Source of the DNA: Halictus rubicundus
Lineage: Eukaryota > Arthropoda > Insecta > Hymenoptera > Halictidae
Reading direction: 5' to 3'
Length of the DNA stretch: 64,000 bases
Assembly: GCF_050948215.1 (NCBI RefSeq)
Contig: NW_027488708.1
Span: 1-64,000, forward strand
Position 1 is the stretch's first letter, and every line of letters begins with the position of its first letter. The position numbers were made by a program, and so were the translations under genes. This document shows positions 30,301 to 43,500 of the stretch, piece after piece. The notes below the pieces were generated by a model. The model ran no database searches. It saw nothing but the letters and a program-made list of their open reading frames with translations, and was not told the origin of the DNA.

Positions 30301-31131
30301 TATCCTATCCTCTATCCTATCCTGTCCTCTATCCTATCCTATCCTCTATCCTATCCTCTATCCTAGCCTATCCTCTATCCTATCCTGTCCAATCCCCTAT
30401 CCTATGCTGTATCCTATCCTACCCTCTATAATATCGTATACTCTATCCTATCCTATCCTCTATCCTATCCTATCCTCTATCCTATCCTATCCTCTATCCT
30501 ATCCTATCCTCTAACCAATTCTCTCCCCTATCCTATCCTATCCTCTATCCTATCCTATCCTCTATCCTATCCTATCCTCTATCCTATCCTATCGTCTATC
30601 CTATCCTCTATCCTATCCTATCCTCTATCCTATCCTATCCTCTATCCTATCCTATCTTCTATCCTATCCTATCGTCTATCCTATCCTCTATCCTATCGTA
30701 TCCTCTATCCTATCCTCACCTCTATCCTATCCTCTCCTGTATCCTCTCCTATCCTCTATCCCATCCTATCCTCTATCCTATCCTATCATCTATCCTATCC
30801 TATCGTCTATCCTATCCTCTATCCTATCCTATCCTCTATCCTAACCTATCCGCTATCCTATCCTATCCTCTATCCTATCCTATCCTCTATCCTATCCTAT
30901 CCTCTATCCTATCCTATCCTCTATCCTATCCTATCCTATCCTATCCTATCCTCTATCCTATCCTTTCCTGTATCCTATCCTATCCACTATCCTCTATCCT
31001 ATCCAATCCTCTGTCCTATCCTATCCTCTATCCTATCATATCCTCTATCCTATAATATCCTCTATCCTATCCTATCCTCTATCCAATCCTCTATCCTATC
31101 CTATCCTCTATCCTATCCTATCCTCTATCCT
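24368..31131 (+). repeat. Irregular satellite stretch between the 8-kb-spaced duplicates
   Basis: The same 5-, 7- and 12-bp units continue, but I could not fit a single higher-order period. Cassettes known from elsewhere are shuffled here: CCTCAATCC with CTTTCCTG, CTATGAAATCCC near 27,498 and 28,412, and CTATAATATCG with GATCCTATTCTC near 27,780, 28,697 and 29,440. Near 28,200-28,380 there is a run of unusually pure 12-bp repeats with hardly any variants. There is no gene here. Confidence 0.7.
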
Positions 31132-32437
31132 ATGCTTTCCTCTATCCTATCCTATCCTCTATCCTATCCTATCGTCTATCCTACCCTACCCTCTATCCTA
31201 TCCTATCCTCTATCCTATCCAATCCTCCATCCTATCCTATCCTCTATCCTATCCTATCTTCTATCCTATCCTATCCTCTATCCTATCAAATCCCCTATCC
31301 TATCCTCTATCCTATCCTATCCTATCCTATCCTATCCTCTATCCTATCCTATCGTATATCCTATCCTCTATCCAATCCTATCCTCTATCCTATCCTATCC
31401 TCTATCCTATCAAATCCTCTATCCTATCCTATCGTCAATCCTGTCCTATCCTCTATCCTATCCTATCCTCTATCCTATCCTCTATCCTAGCCTATCCTCT
31501 ATCCTATCTAATCCAATCCCCTATCCTATCCTCTATCCAATCCTATCCTCAATCCTCTATCCAATCCTATCCTCAATCCTCTCCTTTCCTGTATCCTATC
31601 CTATCATCTATCCTCTATCCTATCCAATCCTCTGTCCTATCCTATCCTCTATCCTATCCTATCGTGTATCCTATCCTATCGTGTATCCTATCCTCTATCC
31701 TATCAAATCCCCTATCCTATCCTCTGTCCTATCCTATCCTCTATCCTATCCTATCCTCTATCCTATCCTCTATCCTATCCTATCCTCTATCCTATCCTAT
31801 CCTCTATCCTATCCTTTCCTGTATCCTATCCTATCCTGTATCCTCTATCCTATCCATTCCTCTATCCTATCGTATCCTCTACCCTATCATATCCTCTATC
31901 CTATCCTATCCTCTATCCTATCCTATCTTCTATCCTATCCTCTACCCTATGAAATCCCATATCCTATCCTCTGTCCTATCCCATCCTCTATCCTATCCTA
32001 TCCTCTATCCTATCCTATCCTGTATCCTATCCTATCCTCTATCCTATCCTCTATTCTATCCTATCCTCTATCCTATCCTATCCACTATCCTATCCTATCC
32101 TCTATCCTATCCTATCCTCTATCCTATCAAATCCCCTATCCTATCCTCTATCCTATCCTATCCTGTATCCTATCCTATCCTCTATCCTCTATCGTATCCA
32201 ATCTTCTATCCTATCCTATCCTCTATCCTATCCTATCGTCTATCCTATCCAATCCTCTATCCTATCCTATCCTCTATCCTATCCTATCCTCTATCCTATC
32301 CTATCCTATCCTCTATCCTATCAAATCCCCTATCCTATCCTCTATCCTATCCTATCGTATATCCTATCCTCTATCCAATCCTATCCTCTATCCTATCCTA
32401 TCCTCTATCCTATCAAATCCTCTATCCTATCCTCTAA
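31132..32437 (+). repeat. Satellite segment duplicated 8,075 bp upstream (right copy)
   Basis: This is the right-hand partner of the block at 23057-24367, with the same order of variants including CTAATCCAATCCCC, TCGTGTATCC, CCATTCCTC and CTATGAAATCCC. The intervening 24.4-31.1 kb is a less regular mix of the same cassettes. The pair therefore looks like a dispersed duplication within the array and not two neighbouring tandem copies. Confidence 0.8.
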
Positions 32438-32519
32438 TCTATCCTATCCAATCCTCTATCCTATCCTATCCTCTATCCTATCCTATCCTCTATCCTATCC
32501 TATCCTCAATCCTATCCTT

Positions 32520-35500
32520 TCCTGTATCCTATCCTATACTGTATCCTCTATCCTACCCATCCTCTATCCTATCGTATCCTCTACCCTATCATATCCTCTA
32601 TCCTATCCTATCCTCTATCCTATCCTATCCTGTATCCTCTCCTATCCTCTATCCTCTATCGTATCCAATCCTCTATCCTATCCTTTCCTCTATCCTATCC
32701 TCTATCCTATCCAATCCTCTATCCTATCATATCATCTATCCTCAATCCTATCCTTTCCTGTATCCTATCCAAACATCTATCCTATCCTATCCTCAATCCT
32801 ATCCTTTCCTGTATCCTATCCTATCCTGTATCCTCTATCCTACCCATCCTCTATCCTATCGTATCCTCTACCCTATCATATCCTCTATCCTATCCTATCC
32901 TCTATCCTATCCTATCTTCTCTCCTATCCTATTCTCTATCCTATCAAATCCCCTATCCTATCCTCAATCCTATCCTATTCTCTATTCTACCCTATCCTCT
33001 GTCCTATCCTATCCTCTATCCTATCCTATCCTCTATCCTATCCTATCCTCTATCCTATCCTATCCTCTATCCTACCCTATCCTCTATCCTATCCTATCCT
33101 CTATCCTATCCAATCTTCTATCCTATCCTATCCTCTATTCTATGCTTTCCTCTATCCTATCCTATCCTCTATCCTATCCTATCGTCTATCCTACCCTATC
33201 CTCTATCCTATCCTAGCCTCTATCCTATCCAATCCTCTATCCTATCCTATCATCTATCCTCAATCCTATACTTTCCTGTATCCTATCCATTCCTCTATCC
33301 TATCCTGTCCTCTATCCTATCCTATCCTCTATCCCATCCTATCCTCTATCCTATCCTCTATCCTATCCTATCCTCTATCCTATCCTATCTTCTATCCTAT
33401 CCGATCCTCTATCCTATCAAATCCCCTATCCTATCCTCTATCCTCTCCTATCCTCTATCCTATCCTATGCTCTATCCTATCCTATCATCTATCCTCAATC
33501 CTATCCTTTCCTGTATCCTATCCATTCCTCTATCCTATCCTGTCCTCTATCCTATCCTATCCTCTATCCCATCCTATCCTCTATCCTATCCTCTATCCTA
33601 TCCTATCTTCTATCCTATCCGATCCTCTATCCTATCAAATCCCCTATCCTATCCTCTATCCTCTCCTATCCTCTATCCTATCCTCACCTCTATCCTATCC
33701 TCTCCTGTATCCTATCCTATCCTCTATCCCATCCTATCCTCTATCCTATCCTATCCTCTATCCTATCCTATCGTCTATCCTATCCTCTATCCTATCCTAT
33801 CCTCTATCCTATCCTTTCCTGTATCCTATCCTATCCACTATCCTCTATCCTATCCAATCCTCTGTCCTATCCTATCCTCTATCCTATCATATCCTCTATC
33901 CTATAATATCCTCTATCCTATCCTATCCTCTATCCAATCCTCTATCCTATCCTATCCTCTATCCTATCCTATCCTCTATCCTATGCTTTCCTCTATCCTA
34001 TCCTATCCTCTATCCTATCCTATCGTCTATCCTACCCTATCCTCTATCCTATCCTATCCTCTATCCTATCCAATCCTCTATCCTATCCTATCCTCTATCC
34101 TATCCTATCTTCTATCCTATCCTATCCTCTATCATATCAAATCCCCTATCCTATCCTCTATCCTATCCTATCCTATCCTATCCTATCCTCTATCCTATCC
34201 TATCGTGTATCCTATCCTATCGTGTATCCTATCCTCTATCCTATCAAATCCCCTATCCTATCCTCTGTCCTATCCTATCCTCTATCCTATCCTATCCTCT
34301 ATCCTATCCTATCCTCTATCCTATCCTATCCTCAATCCTATCCTTTCCTGTATCCTATCCTATACTGTATCCTCTATCCTACCCATCCTCTATCCTATCG
34401 TATCCTCTACCCTATCATATCCTCTATCCTATCCTATCCTCTATCCTATCCTATCCTGTATCCTCTCCTATCCTCTATCCTCTATCGTATCCAATCCTCT
34501 ATCCTATCCTTTCCTCTATCCTATCCTCTATCCTATCCAATCCTCTATCCTATCATATCATCTATCCTCAATCCTATCCTTTCCTGTATCCTATCCAAAC
34601 ATCTATCCTATCCTATCCTCAATCCTATCCTTTCCTGTATCCTATCCTATCCTGTATCCTCTATCCTACCCATCCTCTATCCTATCGTATCCTCTACCCT
34701 ATCATATCCTCTATCCTATCCTATCCTCTATCCTATCCTATCCTCTATCCTATCCTATCCTCTATCCTATCCTTTCCTGTATCCTATCCTATCCTGTATC
34801 CTCTATCCTATCCATTCCTCTATCCTATCGTATCCTCTACCCTATCATATCCTCAATCCTATCCTATTCTCTATTCTACCCTATCCTCTGTCCTATCCTA
34901 TCCTCTATCCTATCCTATCCTCTATCCTATCCTATCCTCTATCCTATCCTATCCTCTATCCTACCCTATCCTCTATCCTATCCTATCCTCTATCCTATCC
35001 AATCTTCTATCCTATCCTATCCTCTATTCTATGCTTTCCTCTATCCTATCCTATCCTCTATCCTATCCTATCGTCTATCCTACCCTATCCTCTATCCTAT
35101 CCTAGCCTCTATCCTATCCAATCCTCTATCCTATCCTATCATCTATCCTCAATCCTATACTTTCCTGTATCCTATCCATTCCTCTATCCTATCCTGTCCT
35201 CTATCCTATCCTATCCTCTATCCCATCCTATCCTCTATCCTATCCTCTATCCTATCCTATCCTCTATCCTATCCTATCTTCTATCCTATCCGATCCTTTA
35301 TCCTATCAAATCCCCTATCCTATCCTCTATCCTCTCCTATCCTCTATCCTATCCTATGCTCTATCCTATCCTATCATCTATCCTCAATCCTATCCTTTCC
35401 TGTATCCTATCCATTCCTCTATCCTATCCTGTCCTCTATCCTATCCTATCCTCTATCCCATCCTATCCTCTATCCTATCCTCTATCCTATCCTATCTTCT

Positions 35501-36700
35501 ATCCTATCCGATCCTCTATCGTATCAAATCCCCTATCCTATCCTCTATCCTCTCCTATCCTCTATCCTATCCTCACCTCTATCCTATCCTCTCCTGTATC
35601 CTATCCTATCCTCTATCCCATCCTATCCTCTATCCTATCCTATCCTCTATCCTATCCTATCGTCTATCCTATCCTCTATCCTATCCTATCCTCTATCCTA
35701 TCCTTTCCTGTATCCTATCCTATCCACTATCCTCTATCCTATCCAATCCTCTGTCCTATCCTATCCTCTATCCTATCCTATGCTCTATCCTATCCTATCA
35801 TCTATCCTCAATCCTATCCTTTCCTGTATCCTATCCATTCCTCTATCCTATCCTGTCCTCTATCCTATCCTATCCTCTATCCCATCCTATCCTCTATCCT
35901 ATCCTCTATCCTATCCTATCTTCTATCCTATCCTATCCTCTATCCTATCCTATCGTCTATCCTACCCTATCCTCTATCCTATCCTAGCCTCTATCCTATC
36001 CAATCCTCTATCCTATCCTATCATCTATCCTCAATCCTATACTTTCCTGTATCCTATCCATTCCTCTATCCTATCCCGTCCTCTATCCTATCCTATCCTC
36101 TATCCCATCCTATCCTCTATCCTATCCTCTATCCTATCCTATCCTCTATCCTATCCTATCTTCTATCCTATCCGATCCTCTATCCTATCAAATCCCCTAT
36201 CCTATCCTCTATCCTCTCCTATCCTCTATCCTATCCTATGCTCTATCCTATCCTATCATCTATCCTCAATCCTATACTTTCCTGTATCCTATCCATTCCT
36301 CTATCCTATCCTGTCCTCTATCCTATCCTATCCTCTATCCCATCCTATCCTCTATCCTATCCTCTATCCTATCCTATCCTCTATCCTATCCTATCTTCTA
36401 TCCTATCCGATCCTCTATCCTATCAAATCCCCTATCCTATCCTCTATCCTCTCCTATCCTCTATCCTATCCTATGCTCTATCCTATCCTATCATCTATCC
36501 TCAATCCTATCCTTTCCTGTATCCTATCCATTCCTCTATCCTATCCTGTCCTCTATCCTATCCTATCCTCTATCCCATCCTATCCTCTATCCTATCCTCT
36601 ATCCTATCCTATCTTCTATCCTATCCGATCCTCTATCCTATCAAATCCCCTATCCTATCCTCTATCCTCTCCTATCCTCTATCCTATCCTCACCTCTATC
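32520..36700 (+). repeat. About 1.89-kb higher-order repeat with short-period tail
   Basis: CTATTCTACCC is at 32982 and 34871 and CTATGCTC is at 33467 and 35356, both 1,889 bp apart. A landmark slightly to the left (CCTATACTGTATCC) is at an offset of about 1,826 bp, so small unit-length changes occurred in between. CTATGCTC then recurs at 35356, 35780, 36238 and 36473, giving spacings of 424, 458 and 235 bp, as if partial units had been added repeatedly at the right edge. Confidence 0.7.
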
Positions 36701-39700
36701 CTATCCTCTATCCTATCCTCTATCCTATCCTATCTTCTATCCTATCCGATCCTCTATCCTATCAAATCCCCTATCCTATCCTCTATCCTCTCCTATCCTC
36801 TATCCTATCCTCACCTCTATCCTATCCTCTATCCAATCCTCTATCCTATCCTATCCTCTATCCTATCCTATCCTCTATCCTATCCTATCCTCTATCCTAT
36901 GCTTTCCTCTATCCTATCCTATCCTCTATCCTATCCTATCGTCTATCCTACCCTATCCTCTATCCTATCCTATCCTCTATCCTATCCAATCCTCCATCCT
37001 ATCCTATCCTCTATCCTATCCTATCTTCTATCCTATCCTATCCTCTATCCTATCAAATCCCCTATCCCATCCTCTATCCTATCCTATCCTATCCTATCCT
37101 ATCCTATCGTATATCCTATCCTCTATCCCATCCTATCCTCTATCCTATCCTCTATCCTATCCTATCCTCTATCCTATCCTATCTTCTATCCTATCCGATC
37201 CTCTATCCTATCAAATCCCCTATCCTATCTTCTATCCTATCCTATCCTCTATCCTATCCTATCCTCTATCCTATCCTATCGTCTATCCTATCCTCTATCC
37301 TATCGTATCCTCTATCCTATCCTCACCACTATCCTATCCTCTCCTGTATCCTATCCTATCCTCTATCCCATCCTATCCTCTATCCTATCCTATCATCTAT
37401 CCTATCCTATCGTCTATCCTATCCTCTATCCTATCCTATCCTCTATCCTAACCTATCCTCTATCCTATCCTATCCTCTATCCTATCCTATCCTCTATCCT
37501 ATCCTATCCTCTATCCTATCCTATCCTATCCTATCCTCTATCCTATCCTTTCCTGTATCCTATCCTATCCACTATCCTCTATCCTATCCAATCCTCTGTC
37601 CTATCCTATCCTCTATCCTATCATATCCTCTATCCTATAATATCCTCTATCCTATCCTATCCTCTATCCTATCCAATCCTCAATCCAATCCTATCCTCTA
37701 TCCTATCCTATCGTCTATCCTATCCTATCCTATCCTCTATCCTATCAAATCCCCTATCCTATCAAATCCTCTATCCTATCCTCTATCCTATCCTATCTTC
37801 TATCCTATCCTATCCTCTATCCTATCAAATCCCCTATCCTATCCTCTATCCTATCCTATCGTCTATCCTATCCTATCCTCTATCCTATCCTATCCTCTAT
37901 CCTATCCTATCCTCTATCCTATCCTATCTTGCATCCTATCCTTTCCTCTATCCTATCCTATCTTCTATCCTATCTGATCCTCTATCCTATCAAATCCCCT
38001 ATCCTATCCTCTATCCTATCCTATCGTCTATCCTATCCTATCCTCTATCCTATCCTATCCTCTATCCTATCCTATCCTCTATCCTATCCTATCCTCTATC
38101 CTATCCTATCTTGCATCCTATCCTTTCCTCTATCCTATCCTATCTTCTATCCTATCTGATCCTCTATCCTATCAAATCCCCTATCCTATCCTCTATCCTA
38201 TCCTATCGTCTATCCTATCGTCTATCCTATCCTTTCCTCTATCCTATCCTATCCTCTATCCTATCCTATCGTCTATCCTATCCTATCCTCTATCCTATCC
38301 TATCCTCTATCCTATCCAATCCTCTATCCTATCCTATCATCTATCCTCAATCCTATCCTTTCCTGTATCCTATCCAATCCTCTATCCTATCCTGTCGTCT
38401 ATCCTATCCTATCCTCTATCCCATCCTATCCTCTATCCTATCCTATCGTCTATCCTATCCTCTATCCTATCCTATCCTCTATAATATCAAATCCCCTATC
38501 CTAACCTCTATCCTATTTCTATCCTGTATCCTATCCTATCCTCTATCCTCTATCGTATCCAATCCACTATCCTATCCTATCCTCTATCCTATCCTCTATC
38601 CTATCCTCTATCCTATCCTATCCTTTATCCTATCCTATCTTCTATCCTATCCTATCCGCTATCCTATCAAATCCCCTATCCTATCCTCTATCCTATCCTA
38701 TCCTCTATCCTATCCTATCCTCTATCCTATCCTCTATCCTATCCTATCCGCTATCCTATCAAATCCCCTATCCTATCCTCTATCCTATCCTATCTTCTAT
38801 CCTATCCTATCCTCTATCCTATCCTTTCCTCTATCCTAGCCTATCCTCTATCCTATCCTATCGTCTATCCTATCCTATCCTCTATCCTATCCTATCCTCT
38901 ATCCTATCCAATCCTCAATCCCATCCTATCATCTATCCTCAATCCTATCCTTTCCTGTATCCTATCCATTCCTCTATCCTATCCTGTCCTCTATCCTATC
39001 CTATCCTCTATCCCATCCTATCCTCTATCCTATCCTCTATCCTATCCTATCCTCTATCCTATCCTATCGTCTATCCTATCCTCTATCCTATCGTATCCTC
39101 TATCCTATCCTGTCCTCTATCCTATCCTATCCTCTATCCCATCCTATCCTCTATCCTATCCTATCCTCTATCCTATCCTATCCTCTATCCCATCCTATCC
39201 TCTATCCTATCCTATCCTCTATCCTATCATATCATCTATCCTGAATCCTATCCTTTCCTGTATCCTATCCATTCCTCTATCCTATCCTTTCCTGTATCAA
39301 ATCCATTCCTCTATCCTATCCTATCCTCTATCCTATCCTATCTTCTATCCTATCTGATCCTCTATCCTATCCTCTATCCTATCCTATCCTCTATCCTATC
39401 CTATCCTCTATCCTATCCTATCCTCTATCCTATCCTATCCTCTATCCTATCCTATCTTCTATCCTATCCTATCCTCTATCCTATCCTTTCCTGTATCCTA
39501 TCCTATCCACTATCCTGTATCCTATCCAATCCTCTGTCCTATCCTATCCTATATCCTATCCTATCCTCTATCCTATCCTATCCTCTATCCTACCCTATCC
39601 TCTATCCTATCCTATCCTCTGTCCTATCCCATCCTCTATCCTATCCTATCCTCTATCCTATCCTATCCTCTATCCTATCCTATCGTCTATCCTATCCTCT

Positions 39701-40574
39701 GTCCTATCCCATCCTCTATCCTATCCTATCCTCTATCCTATCCTATCCTCTATCCTATCCTATCGTCTATCCTATCCTCTATTCTATCCTATCCTCTATC
39801 CTATCCTATCCACTATCCTATCCTATCCTCTATCCTATCCTATCCTCTATCCTATCAAATCCCCTATCCTATCCTCTATCCTATCCTATCCTGTATCCTA
39901 TCCTATCCTCTATCCTCTATCGTATCCAATCCACTATCCTATCCTATCCTCTATCCTATCCTATCCTCTATCCTATCCTATCCTCTATCCTATCCTATCG
40001 TCTATCCTATCCTATCCTCTATCCTATCCTATCCTCCATCCTATCCTTTCCTCTATCCTCCATCCTATCCTATCCTCTATCCTATCCTATCCTGTATCCT
40101 ATCCTATCTTCTATCCTATCCTATCCTCTATCCTATCAAATCCCCTATCCTATCCTCTATCCTATCAAATCCTCTATCCTATCCTCTCCTCTATCCTATC
40201 CTATCCTCTATCCTATCCTATCCTCTATCCTATCCTATCCTCTATCCTATCCTATCGTCAATCCTGTTCTATCTTCTATCCTATCCTATCCTCTTTCCTA
40301 TCAAATCCCCTATCCTATCCTCTATCCTATCCTATCCTATCCTATCCTCTATCCTATCCTATCTTCTATCCTATCCTATCCTCTATCCTATCCTTTCCTG
40401 TATCCTATCCAATCCTCTGTCCTGTCCTATCCTATCCTCTATCCAATCCTCTATCCTATCCTATCCTCTATCCTATCCTATCCAATCCCCTATCCTATCC
40501 TCAATCCTATCCTTTCCTGTATCCTATCCTATCCTCTATCCTCTATCCTATCCAATCCTCTGTCCTATCCTATC
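36701..40574 (+). repeat. Irregular satellite stretch with local duplications
   Basis: The array continues with mixed cassettes. A local duplication of about 180 bp carries the rare variant CTTGCATCC followed by CTATCTGATCC near 37,930 and again near 38,110. No larger period was evident to me, and no gene is present. Confidence 0.6.
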
Positions 40575-43500
40575 GTGTATCCTATCCTCTGTCCTATCAA
40601 ATCCCCTATCATATCCTCTATCCTATCCTATCCTCTATCCTATCCTATCCTCTATCCTATCCTATCCTCTATCCTATCCTATCCTCTATTCTATCAAATC
40701 CCCTATCCTATCCTCTATCCTATCAAATCCCCTATCCTATCCTCTATCCTATCTTATCCTATCCTATCCTCTGTCCTATCCTATCTTCTATTCTATCCTA
40801 TCCTCTATCCTATCCTTTCCTCTATCCTATCCTATCCTCTATCCTATCCTATCGTCTGTCCTATCCTATCGTCTATCCTATCCTATCCTCTATCCTATCC
40901 TATCCTCTACCCTATCCTATCCTCTATCCTATCCTATCCTCTATCCTATCCTATCTTCAATCCTATCCTATCCTCTACCCTATGAAATCCCATATCCTAT
41001 CCTCTGTCCTATCCCATCCTCTATCCTATCCTATCCTCTATCCTATCCTATCCTCTATCCTATCCTCTATTCTATCCTATCCTCTATCCTATCCTATCCA
41101 CTATCCTATCCTATCCTCTATCCTATCCTATCCTCTATCCTATCCTATCCTCTATCCTATCCTATCCTCTATCCTATCCTATCGTCTATCCTATCCTATC
41201 CTCTATCCTATCCTATCCTCCAACCTATCCTATCCTCTATCCTATCCTATCCTGTATCCTATCCTATCTTCTATCCTATCCTATCCTCTATCCTATCAAA
41301 TCCCCTATCCTATCCTCTATCCTATCCTATCCTCTATCCTATCCTATCCTCTATCCTATCCTATCTTCTATCCTATCCTATCCTCTATCCTATCCTATCG
41401 TCTATCCTATCCTATCCTCTATCCTATACTATCCTCTATCCTATCCTATCCTCTATCCTATCCTATCCTCTATCCTATCCTATCTTGCATCCTATCCTTT
41501 CCTCTATCCTATCCTATCTTCTATCCTATCCGATCCACTATCCTATCCTATCTTCTATCCTATCTGATCCTCTATCCTATCCTATCTTCTATCCTATCCT
41601 ATCCTCTATCCTATCCTATCCTATCGTCTATCCTATCGTCTATCCTATCCTTTCCTCTATCCTATCCTATCCTCTATCCTATCCAATCCTCTATCCTATC
41701 CTATCATCTATCCTCAATCCTATCCTTTCCTGTATCCTATCCAATCCTCTATCCTATCCTGTCGTCTATCCTATCGTATCCTCTATCCCATCCTATCATC
41801 TATCCTATCCTATCGTCTATCCTATCCTCTATCCTATCCTTTCCTCTATCCTATCCTATCCTCTATCCTATCCTATCGTCTATCCTATCCTATCCTCTAT
41901 CCTATCCTATCCTCTATCCTATCCAATCCTCTATCCTATCCTATCATCTATCATCAATCCTATGCTTTCCTGTATCCTATCCAATCCTCTATCCTATCCT
42001 GTCATCTATCCTAGCCTATCCTCTATCCCATCCTATCCTCTATCCTATCCTATCGTCTATCCTATCCTCTATCCTATCCTATCCTCTATCCTATCCTGTC
42101 CTCTATCCTATCCTATCCTCTATCCTATCCTCTATCCTAGCCTATCCTCTATCCTATCCTGTCCAATCCCCTATCCTATGCTCTATCCTATCCTACCCAC
42201 TATAATATCGTATACTCTATCATATCGTATCCTCTATCCTATAATATCATCTATCCGTTCCTATTCTCTATCCTAACCTATTCTCAATCCTATCCTCTAT
42301 CCTATCCTATCCTCTATCCTATCCTATCCTCTATCCTATCCTATCCTATCCTCTATCCTATCCTATCCTCTATCCTATCCTATCCTCTATCCTATCCTAT
42401 CCTCTATCCAATCCTCTATCCTATCCTCTATCCTCTATCCTATCCAATCCTCTGTATCCTATCCTATCCGCTATCCAATCCTCTATCCTATCCTATCCTC
42501 TATCCTATCCTATCCAATCCCCTATCCTATCCTCAATCCTATCCTTTCCTGTATCCTATCCTACCCTCTATCCTCTATCCTATCCAATCCTCTGTCCTAT
42601 CCTATCCTCTATCCTATCCTATCGTGTATCCTATCCTCTATCCTATCAAATCCCCTTTCCTATCCTCTGTCCTATCCTATCCTCTATCCTATCCTATCCT
42701 CTATCCTATCTTATCCTCTATCCTATCCTATCGTCTATCATATCCTCTATCCTATCCTATCCTCCATCCAATCCTATCCTCAATCCTATCCTTTCCTGTA
42801 TCCTCTATCCTATCCAATCCTCTATCCTTTCGTATGCTCTACCCTATCATATCCTCTATCCTATGCTATCCTCTATCCTATCAAATCCCCTATCCTATCA
42901 AATCCTCTATCCTATCCTCTATCCTATCCTATCTTCTATCCTATCCTATCCTCTATGCTATCAAATCCCCTATCCTATCCTCTATCCTATCCTATCGTCT
43001 ATCCTATCCTCTATCCTATCCTATCCTCTATCCTATCAAATCCTCTATCCTATCCTCTCCTCTATACTATCCAATCCTCTATCCTATCCTATCCTCTATC
43101 CTATCCTATCCTCTATCCTATCCTATCCTCTATCCTATCCTCTATCCTAGCCTATCCTCTATCCTATCCAATCCAATCCCCTATCCTATCCTCTATCCAA
43201 TCCTATCCTCAATCCTATCCTTTCCTGTATCCTATCCTATCCTCTATCCTCTATCCTATCCAATCCTCTGTCCTATCCTATCCTCTATCCTATCCTATCG
43301 TGTATCCTATCCTCTATCCTATCAAATCCCCTATCCTATCCTCTGTCCTATCCTATCCTCTATCCTATCCTATCCTCTATCCTATCCTATCCTCTGTCCT
43401 ATCCTATCCTCTATCCTATCCTATCGTGTATCCTATCCTCTATCCTATCAAATCCCCTATCCTATCCTCTGTCCTATCCTATCCTCTATCCTATCCTATC

